A stretch of 64,000 nt of DNA from positions 8,184,001 through 8,248,000 of the forward strand of contig NZ_CP015163.1 in assembly GCF_003312875.1 (NCBI RefSeq), written 5' to 3'. The position numbers and the translations under genes were made by a program. Shown here piece by piece: positions 53,278-61,192 of the stretch (position 1 is its first letter; every line of letters starts with the position of its first letter). This DNA comes from Amycolatopsis albispora. Its GTDB lineage: Bacteria > Actinomycetota > Actinomycetes > Mycobacteriales > Pseudonocardiaceae. The notes beneath the pieces were generated by a model. It worked only from the letters and a program-made list of their open reading frames with translations. It searched no databases and had not been told where the DNA came from.

Positions 53278-53278
<1 letters not shown>
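51488..53278 (-). CDS. Secreted S8 subtilisin-like peptidase with I9 propeptide and two C-terminal Ig-like domains
   Basis: A 596-residue exported protease. Signal peptide (1-23), I9 inhibitor (about 30-110), catalytic domain with D150 (YVLDTGI), H183 (GHGTHVSG), oxyanion N270 (AAGND) and S336 (GTSMASP), then two beta-rich repeats at about 405-495 and 500-596. A CHGHGTHV disulfide-type cysteine is typical of proteinase K-like enzymes. It is downstream of a second S8 gene and translationally coupled to it (TGATG). Likely nutrient acquisition or developmental proteolysis. Confidence 0.92.
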
Positions 53279-54810
<1,532 letters not shown>

Positions 54811-54935
54811 TCACCCACTCCAATCCGCTCGGCCACCCCGGTGGCGGTGGCGCGTTGATCAGCGTCAGGCGGTTGAACAGTGCGAACAAGCGAGGCGGTG
54901 TTCCGTACAGGTACGTAACTAATGCGACGCGAGCC

Positions 54936-55097
54936 AGGCGCTGTCCGGCGAGCCAAGGTCGCGCTCTTCGCGCCCAGGCGGCCCCTGGCGGCACGGGCGG
55001 ATCGGCCGAGTACGCCCAGTACGAGGCCGACCCGCCCGCACCGCCAGGAACCACCTGGATCACGAAGCCCATCGACCAAACTCGCCGGACAGCGCCT
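54936..55097. repeat. 162-bp nested foldback element with perfect 17-bp terminal inverted repeats (MITE-like or RNA leader)
   Basis: Outer arms AGGCGCTGTCCGGCGAG (54936-54952) and its exact inverse (55081-55097) enclose an inner pair of 34-nt arms (54974-55007, 55025-55058) with a 17-nt loop carrying GTAC twice. The inner arms have six mismatches, and all six become G-U wobbles in the minus-strand RNA, which is the strand of the S8 operon leader. It fills most of the 337-bp gap between divergent genes; the rest holds TCCGGA repeats at 55111, 55125 and 55135. No clear target-site duplication was seen. Confidence 0.75.
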
Positions 55098-55147
55098 AAG
55101 CTTCCTGAGATCCGGACGGAGTGGTCCGGAGATTTCCGGGAGTGGTG

Positions 55148-58009
55148 ATGTCGCCGAACGCGGTGCCGGAATCCAGCTCGCCCGTGCTGGTCGGGCGGGC
55201 GGCCGAACTGCGCGCGCTGGCCGCCGCGGTGACGCGGCCGCCCGCGGTCGTGCTGCTCGAAGGGGAGGCGGGCATCGGCAAAACGCGCCTGCTCACCGAG
55301 CTGCTCCGGCTGCCGGAGGTGGCCGCGCGCCGCCCGCTGGTCGGGTACTGCCAGCCGATGCGCGAGCCGTTCCCGTACGGCGTGGTGCTCGAAGCCCTGC
55401 GTGAGGCGGGCGACCAGCTGGCCACCGCGGAACTGAGCCCGGTCACCGGGGTGCTGCGGCCGTACCTGCCCGAGCTGGCCGCGTTCCTGCCGGACCCGCC
55501 GGAGGCCGCCGACTCGCGGTCGGAGCGGCACCGGATGTTCCGCGCGGTGCGTGAGCTGCTGGAGGTGCTCGGGCCCGCGCTGCTGGTGGTCGAGGACCTG
55601 CACTGGTCCGACGACGGCTCGCGTCAGCTCCTGCGCTTCCTCACCGCCGACCTGCCGCCCGGGCTGAGCCTGCTGCTCACCTACCGGCGTGAGGAACTGC
55701 CCGGCGGCATCACGCTCGGCCGCGCCTTCCGCCCGGCACCGGGCACCGCGAGCGAGGTGATCGAGCTGACCCCGTTCGACGCCGAGGGCGTGCGGCGGCT
55801 GACCACCGCGATCCTCGGCGAGAGCGAGGTGTCCCCGGACTTCGCCGCCCTGCTGCACGAGCGGACCGCCGGGATCCCGTTTGTCGTCGAGGAAACACTG
55901 CGCACGCTGCGAGGTGCCGAAGGCGCGGTGCACTCCGACGGCGCCACCGCGAAACGCTTGCTGGACAACGCCGAAGTGCCCGCGCTGCTGCGCGAGGCGA
56001 TGCTGGAACGGCTGTCCGGCCTGCCGATCCCCGCGCGGCGGCTGGCGCACGCGGCCGCGGTGCTCGGCATGCCCGCGCCCCGGGAAATGCTCGCCGAGGT
56101 CGCCGGGCTGCTGCCCGGCCGTGCCGACGAGGCGCTGCTCCGGCTGCTCGACACGCAGGTGCTGCGGGAAAGCGGGAACTGCCGGTACGGCTTCCGGCAC
56201 ACGCTCGCGCAGCAGGCCGTCTACCGCACGCTCGCCGGGCCGGACCGACAGCTGCTGCACCAGCGCGCGGCCGCGGCGCTGGCCACCGCCGAGCCGCCAC
56301 CGCTGGTCCGGCTCGCCGAGCACAGCCGCCGCGGGGGTGACCAGGCGGCCTGGCTGCGGTACGGCGAAGCCGCCGCCGACCGGGCCGCCGAGGTCGGCGA
56401 CCCGTCCACGGCCACCGGCCTGCTCAAGGAACTGCTCACCGACGCCGTGCTGGCCGACGCCGACGTGGACCGGCTGGCGGTCAAGCTCAGCCGGGTCGCC
56501 GTGCTCGGCGTGGCCCAGCAGCACGAGGTGATCGAGGTACTGGCCGGCCTGCTCACCGACCACCGGCTGGCGCCGGGCAGCCGCGGTCAGGTCCGGCTCA
56601 ACCTGGGGCTGCTGCTGATCCGCCAGGAGGGCGGCCAGGAGTCGGGGCGGTCCGAGATCGAGACGGCCATCCACGAGCTGGGGCAGCGCGATCCGCTGGC
56701 GCTGCGCGGCATGTCGGCGCTCGCGCAGCCGTTCATCGGCACCACGCCGCTGGCCGAGCACCTGCGCTGGATGTCCAAAGTGGACAACCTGATCGCGGAC
56801 GTGACCGATCCGGCGGTGCTGCTCACGCTGATCGCCAGCAACGGCCCGTCACGGCTGCACATCGGTGACCCCGGTGCCTGGGAGCTGCTGGCCAGGCTGC
56901 CGGTGCGCACCGAAGACCGCGCCGAGCAGCAGCAGCTGGCCAGGGCGCACTGCAACATCGGGGACGCCTGCGCCTGGACCGGGCACCTCCGCCGCGCGGA
57001 AAACCACCTGCGCACCGGGATCCGCCTCGCCCACGAATGCGGTGCCTCGTACCTGGTGAGCATCGCCAGCGCCACCCAGATGCACCTGAACTGGCTGACC
57101 GGCGACTGGGACTCGGTGTCCGACCGGGCCCGGCGGCTGGCCGAGGAGTACCGCGAGCTGCGGCCGGTGGCCGACGAGCTGTCGCTGGTGCTCGGCTCGC
57201 TGGCGGTGGCCAAGGGCGAATGGGACCGCGCGGCCCGCTGTTTCGCCGATTCCGGGATCGGGCGCGCGGAGAACGCGGTGACGCCGGTGGCGCTGGCCGC
57301 CCACGGCGGGCTGATCCGCACGCTGCTGGCCAAAGAGGACCTGGCGGGCGCCGCCTCCGCCGCCGACGACGGGCTGCGGTTGTTGCGGCGCAAGGGAGTC
57401 TGGTCCTGGGCGGGCGAGCTGGTGCCACCGGCCGTGATCGCCTACTGCGCGGTGGGCCGGGCCGACGCGGCGGCCGCGCTGCTCGCGGAATTCGCCGAGG
57501 CCATCGACGGCCGGGACACCCCGATGGCCGACGCGGCGCTCGCCGAAGCACGCGGGGTGGTCGAAGCACAGCGGGGGAATCCGGCCAAGGCCGCCGAATT
57601 CCTCACCGAAGCACGGGCCGGTTACGCCGCGCTGCCCGCGCCGTACTACGCGGCGCTGGTCGGGGTGCGCCTGCTGGAGCTGTCGGCCGCGCCCGACGGC
57701 GAACTGGCCGCGCTGGCCGAGGAGTTCACCGCGCTCGGTGCGACCAGGGATGCCGCGCGCTGCCGTCACCTGCTGCGTGCGAGCGGGGTGGTGGCGCCGT
57801 CCCGGCGTGGCAGGCGGGGGTACGGGAACGAGCTGTCACCACGGGAGCGGGACGTGGCGCGGCTGGTGGCGGGTGGTTCGACGAACCGCGAGATCGCCGA
57901 AGTGCTGTTCCTGTCCCGGCGGACGGTGGAACAGCACGTGGCGAACGTGCTGCGGAAACTGGATCTGCATTCCCGGGCCGAGCTGCGGAACTCGGAGTTC
58001 GTCGGCTGA
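55148..58009 (+). CDS. Large ATP-binding LuxR-family (LAL) transcriptional regulator
   Basis: A 953-residue STAND-type regulator. An AAA ATPase with Walker A GEAGIGKTRLL (about residue 45) and Walker B LLVVEDLHWSDD lies at the N-terminus, then winged-helix and tetratricopeptide-like helices (about 350-850), and a C-terminal LuxR DNA-binding domain (LSPRERDVARLVAGGSTNRE, SRRTVEQHVANVLRKLDLHS). ATG 55148 has GGGAG upstream. Such regulators often switch on secondary metabolism or peptidase genes; the divergent S8 pair is the nearest candidate target. Confidence 0.88.
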   Translation: MSPNAVPESSSPVLVGRAAELRALAAAVTRPPAVVLLEGEAGIGKTRLLTELLRLPEVAARRPLVGYCQPMREPFPYGVVLEALREAGDQLATAELSPVTGVLRPYLPELAAFLPDPPEAADSRSERHRMFRAVRELLEVLGPALLVVEDLHWSDDGSRQLLRFLTADLPPGLSLLLTYRREELPGGITLGRAFRPAPGTASEVIELTPFDAEGVRRLTTAILGESEVSPDFAALLHERTAGIPFVVEETLRTLRGAEGAVHSDGATAKRLLDNAEVPALLREAMLERLSGLPIPARRLAHAAAVLGMPAPREMLAEVAGLLPGRADEALLRLLDTQVLRESGNCRYGFRHTLAQQAVYRTLAGPDRQLLHQRAAAALATAEPPPLVRLAEHSRRGGDQAAWLRYGEAAADRAAEVGDPSTATGLLKELLTDAVLADADVDRLAVKLSRVAVLGVAQQHEVIEVLAGLLTDHRLAPGSRGQVRLNLGLLLIRQEGGQESGRSEIETAIHELGQRDPLALRGMSALAQPFIGTTPLAEHLRWMSKVDNLIADVTDPAVLLTLIASNGPSRLHIGDPGAWELLARLPVRTEDRAEQQQLARAHCNIGDACAWTGHLRRAENHLRTGIRLAHECGASYLVSIASATQMHLNWLTGDWDSVSDRARRLAEEYRELRPVADELSLVLGSLAVAKGEWDRAARCFADSGIGRAENAVTPVALAAHGGLIRTLLAKEDLAGAASAADDGLRLLRRKGVWSWAGELVPPAVIAYCAVGRADAAAALLAEFAEAIDGRDTPMADAALAEARGVVEAQRGNPAKAAEFLTEARAGYAALPAPYYAALVGVRLLELSAAPDGELAALAEEFTALGATRDAARCRHLLRASGVVAPSRRGRRGYGNELSPRERDVARLVAGGSTNREIAEVLFLSRRTVEQHVANVLRKLDLHSRAELRNSEFVG

Positions 58010-58013
58010 AAAA

Positions 58014-58045
58014 CGAATGGCCGCCCCGGCGCGGGCGGCCATTCG
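58014..58045. terminator. Bidirectional hairpin terminator
   Basis: Arms CGAATGGCCGCCC (58014-58026) and the exact inverse (58033-58045) have a 6-nt loop. It starts 5 bp after the LuxR stop, preceded by an A-run (GAAAAA), and lies 8 bp from the convergent lsr2 3' end. On the minus strand the A-run becomes a T-run after the hairpin. Confidence 0.85.
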
Positions 58046-58053
58046 CGGGATGG

Positions 58054-58410
58054 CTACTTCCCGGTGGCTTTGGCGAAGGCGGATTCGACCTCGAGTGAAA
58101 CCCGGCCGCGGTCGGAGACCTCGAAACCGTTCTCCCGGGCCCAGGCGCGGATGGCCTGCGCGCGGGCCCGGCGCTGCGAGGTGCCGACCGCCGGACCGGC
58201 ATTCGGCATCGGCGGTGACCCGCGCTTCTTCCGGCCGCTCACCCGGCGCGCGACCTCGACGAACCGGAACAGCGCGTCCCGCAGTTCGTCGGCGTTCTCG
58301 GCGGACAGGTCGATCACGTAATCGACCCCGTCGAGGCCGAAATGAACGGTTTCGTCGGCCGGCGACCCGTCGATGTCGTCGGACATCACCACGGAAACTT
58401 TTTGTGCCAT
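58054..58410 (-). CDS. lsr2: Lsr2-family nucleoid-associated protein
   Basis: Small xenogeneic silencer of 118 residues that coats AT-rich DNA. N-terminal dimerisation region MAQKVSVVMSDDIDGSPADE with VHFGLDGVDYVIDLS; C-terminal DNA-binding region with AIRAWARENGFEVSDRGRVS, where the RGR loop inserts in the minor groove. ATG 58410. The C-terminal ESAFAKATGK tail is slightly altered from the usual DAYEAA-like ending. Actinomycetes usually carry two Lsr2 copies; which this is cannot be told. Confidence 0.92.
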   Translation of the reverse strand: MAQKVSVVMSDDIDGSPADETVHFGLDGVDYVIDLSAENADELRDALFRFVEVARRVSGRKKRGSPPMPNAGPAVGTSQRRARAQAIRAWARENGFEVSDRGRVSLEVESAFAKATGK

Positions 58411-58504
58411 GTCTTCCGCTCCCAGGACGATTCGGCGCACCCCCTGGTCCGCCATCCTCTTGGCACGATAGACGATCGGCGCACAACTGCGGTATTCGGC
58501 TTCC

Positions 58505-59347
58505 TCAGTCGTGTTTACCGGCGCCGGAATCCAGCTCCGCGTAGTCCTGATCGGACAGTGAAAGGGTGAGCGCGGCCAGATTTTCCTCCAGATGGCGGCG
58601 TGACGAAGTGCCCGGAATGGGCAAGACAACCGGGGAGCGCCGGAGCAGCCAGGCCAGTGCCACCTGCGCCGGCGTCGCGCCGAGCCGGGCGGCGACTTGT
58701 GCGGTGGTGCCGTTCGCGCTGGTGCTCGGCTTGATCGGCAGCCACGGGATGAACGCGATACCACGGCGCTCGCAGTACTCGAGCACTGGTTCAGACCTTC
58801 GCTGCTCGAGGTTGTAGAGGTTCTGCACGCTGGCGATCGGCGTGATCGACTCGGCTTCGGCGAGTTGCTCGACGGTGACCTCGGACAGGCCGATGTGCCG
58901 GATTTTCCCCTCTTCGCGCAGGCGGGTCAATGCGCCGATCTGGTCAGCCAGCGGAACCGCCGGATCCACCCGGTGCAACTGGTAAAGTTCAATTTGCGGA
59001 ATTCGCAGCCTGCGCAGGCTCAGTTCCGCCTGTTGCCGGAGGTATTCGGGCCGTCCGAGTGGAATCCAGTCGTCGCCGGGATGGCATTGGCCGCCCTTGG
59101 TGGCGATCACCAGTCCGGGTGGATAGGGGTGCAGTGCTTCGGCCAGCAGTTCCTCGTTCCCGCCGAGGTCGTAGGCATCCGCGGTGTCGACGAAGTCGAC
59201 GCCGAGTTCGACCGCCCGCCGGGCGATCCGAATCGATTCGGCCCGTTCTCCGGCGGTCCGGCCCCGCAGCCGCATGGCGCCGAAACCGAGCCGGTTCACC
59301 GGCAGGTCGCCGCCGATGGCCAGGCCCGCTTGCTTGCTCAAGGTCAT
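58505..59347 (-). CDS. Aldo/keto reductase
   Basis: A 280-residue NADPH-dependent reductase. AKR barrel motifs: NRLGFGAMRLRG, DFVDTADAYDLGGNEEL (Asp and Tyr), IATKGG (Lys), LYQLHRVD (His), and the C-terminal cofactor loop PIPGTSSRRHLEENLAAL. Divergent from a LysR gene across 73 bp, a classical regulator-target layout, so it is probably the LysR target. Substrate unknown. Quite different from the sugar dehydrogenase at 23.4 kb. Confidence 0.88.
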   Translation of the reverse strand: MTLSKQAGLAIGGDLPVNRLGFGAMRLRGRTAGERAESIRIARRAVELGVDFVDTADAYDLGGNEELLAEALHPYPPGLVIATKGGQCHPGDDWIPLGRPEYLRQQAELSLRRLRIPQIELYQLHRVDPAVPLADQIGALTRLREEGKIRHIGLSEVTVEQLAEAESITPIASVQNLYNLEQRRSEPVLEYCERRGIAFIPWLPIKPSTSANGTTAQVAARLGATPAQVALAWLLRRSPVVLPIPGTSSRRHLEENLAALTLSLSDQDYAELDSGAGKHD

Positions 59348-59420
59348 GGCTTCAGCCTGGAGTCGGCCATGGGTTTAGACAAGCGAGTCTTTGTGCTGGT
59401 GATCGCGTAGCATCGCTTAA

Positions 59421-60335
59421 GTGTTGAACCTCGAACGGCTGCGGGTCCTGCGGGCGGTCTCGGCCACCGGCTCGGTGAGCGGTGCCGCGGCGCAGCTGCA
59501 CGTGACCACGTCGGCGGTGTCGCAGCAGCTGGCCAGGCTGGAACGCGAGGTCGGGCAGCGGCTGCTGGAGCGCAACGGCCGCGGCATCCGCCTGACCGAC
59601 GCGGCGACGCTGCTGGCCGCACACGGTGATCGCCTGCTGGCGCAGGTCGAGGAGGTGGAGGCGGAGCTGGCACGGCACCGCGGCGCGGTCGCCGGTGCGC
59701 TGTCCGTCGCGGCTTTTGCCACCGCCGCGCGGGGTTTGCTGCCCGGGGCGCTGCGTGCGCTGCGGGCTGAGTATCCGGCGCTGGAGCCGCGGATGGACGA
59801 GCAGGAGCCGCCGGAGGCCGTCGCCGGGTTGTGCCGGGGTGACGTCGATGTGGCTGTGGTGCAGGACTGGCCGGAGGCGCCGCTGGTGCTGCCGGAGGGG
59901 TTGTCCCGGGACTACCTGCTCGACGACCCCCTCGACCTGGCGGTGCCCGCCGGGCACCCGCTGGCCGGCCGCGCCGAGGTGCCCCTGCCGGAGCTGGGCG
60001 CGGAGGAATGGATCACCTGGACCGACGGCCAACTCTGCCACGACTGGCTGACGCGCACGCTCGAGGCACCACGGATAGTGCACACCGCGTCGGAGCACTC
60101 CACACAGCTGGCCCTGGTCGCCGCCGGTTTGGGGGTCGCGGTCCTGCCACGGCTGGGCCGGGGCCACGTGCCGGAGGGGGTGCGCGTGGTGCCGATTCAC
60201 CCGGGGCCCGCGCGGCAGGTCCACGTGCTGTGGCGCACCAGCGCGGCCCGGCGACCAGCGATCCGGGCCGTGGTAACGGCATTGCGCGAGTCGGCCGACC
60301 AGGTGGCGAGTGTGCCGCCCACGCTGGATACCTAA
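59421..60335 (+). CDS. LysR-family transcriptional regulator
   Basis: A 304-residue regulator: winged helix-turn-helix at 3-60 (LERLRVLRAVSATGSVSGAA, VTTSAVSQQLARLEREVGQR, LLERNGRGIRLT) and a periplasmic-binding-like effector domain (GALSVAAFATAARGLLP, VDVAVVQDWPEAPLV, GLGVAVLPRLG). GTG 59421 or TTG 59424 could start it. Divergent from the aldo/keto reductase gene, which it likely activates. Followed by a tandem-repeat-rich noncoding stretch. Confidence 0.9.
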   Translation: MLNLERLRVLRAVSATGSVSGAAAQLHVTTSAVSQQLARLEREVGQRLLERNGRGIRLTDAATLLAAHGDRLLAQVEEVEAELARHRGAVAGALSVAAFATAARGLLPGALRALRAEYPALEPRMDEQEPPEAVAGLCRGDVDVAVVQDWPEAPLVLPEGLSRDYLLDDPLDLAVPAGHPLAGRAEVPLPELGAEEWITWTDGQLCHDWLTRTLEAPRIVHTASEHSTQLALVAAGLGVAVLPRLGRGHVPEGVRVVPIHPGPARQVHVLWRTSAARRPAIRAVVTALRESADQVASVPPTLDT

Positions 60336-60413
60336 CCCAACCGATGGCGGCGAGGGCGGCGGGCGCCCCGGGGACGGCGGCGTCCCTCGGCGCGGTGGCG
60401 GAGTTGGGTGTGT

Positions 60414-60700
60414 AGGCCGCTCAGGTGGCGGCGGGCGTGGCTCCTGCGTTGCGCACTTCGCTGCTCGGGCAGCGGCGGGCGTGGCCGTCTGCCTTGCGCG
60501 CTTCGGCCGATCAGGGAGCGGCGGGTGGTGCTCGCGTTGCGTACTTCGCCACTCGGGCGGCGGCGGGCGTTGTGCACTCGGCCGATCAGGGAGCGGCAGG
60601 CGTGGTGTTCGCGTTGCGTACTTCGCCGCTCAGGTAGCACCGGGTGTTGCGCACTCGGCCGATCAGGCGGCGGCGTCCGGCCTCCCGCGTTGCGTGCGCA
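60414..60700. repeat. Degenerate tandem repeat, unit about 75-90 bp, in a gene-free stretch
   Basis: The word CGGCCGATCAGG occurs at 60504, 60579 and 60656, giving periods of 75 and 77 bp. Units share GTTGCGTACTTCGCC (twice) and GGGCGTTG/GGGTGTTGCGCACT. An older, longer copy starts near 60414 (GGCCGCTCAGG). The 380-bp gap 60336-60715 holds no recognisable gene: open frames over it are repeat-derived, Gly/Arg-rich and have no ribosome binding site. Role unknown; it may reflect expansion of a noncoding element. Confidence 0.65.
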
Positions 60701-60715
60701 GGCGACAGGCGGCGG

Positions 60716-61150
60716 CTAGGGCTGCGGGTGGCGTCGCGGAAGCGGTGGCGTCTCGGGGGTGTGGTGCCTGCGTCGTGTGCCCTGGCCGGGGGAGGCGGCG
60801 GCGAGAGCGGCGGTCGCGCTCGGGTAGAGCGGGAGGAATTGGTCCAGTCCGGTGATGGCCAGCGGCCTGCGCACCTGATCGGTGGTGACCACCAGCGCGA
60901 ACGGCAGGCCGAGCCCGGAGTTCGCTTCGATCAGCGCCGAAAGTCCCGCGCTGGCCAGGAAATCCACGCCGCCCAGGTTCAATACCACGGCCGACGGCCG
61001 GTCCTCGGCGGCCCGCGCGAGTGCGTCCGACAGTAGTGGCGCGGTCGTGGTGTCCAGCTCGCCGGTCACCGCGAGTTCGACCGCGTCACCGTGCCAGGCG
61101 ACGGCGACGGTCAAGCCCTCTTCCGCTGTGCACACCCCGGACGGCATCAT
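60716..61150 (-). CDS. STAS-domain protein (anti-anti-sigma factor-like)
   Basis: A 144-residue protein with a STAS fold at about 13-110: LTVAVAWHGDAVELAVTGEL, VVLNLGGVDFLASAGLSALI and the terminal helix region. The usual DSSG phosphorylation loop reads ASAG, retaining one Ser, so regulation by an anti-sigma kinase is possible. The C-terminal 30 residues are a disordered, Arg/His/Pro-rich tail (TRRRHHTPETPPLPRRHPQP). It lies 42 bp downstream of the AfsR-like gene on the same strand. No sigma or kinase gene is nearby. Confidence 0.82.
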   Translation of the reverse strand: MMPSGVCTAEEGLTVAVAWHGDAVELAVTGELDTTTAPLLSDALARAAEDRPSAVVLNLGGVDFLASAGLSALIEANSGLGLPFALVVTTDQVRRPLAITGLDQFLPLYPSATAALAAASPGQGTRRRHHTPETPPLPRRHPQP

Positions 61151-61192
61151 CCAGCCATCCTGACACCCGGCCGCGGCCCGGCACCAGCGTTG

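Noticed and set aside
60414..60700. CRISPR array
   Set aside because: The repeats have 75-77 bp spacing, degenerate units with no unique spacers between identical short repeats, and no cas genes are in the window.
60310..60855. A 181-codon Gly/Arg/Cys-rich plus-strand frame
   Set aside because: It covers the tandem repeat and the antisense strand of the STAS gene; its composition follows the repeat and it has no plausible start site.
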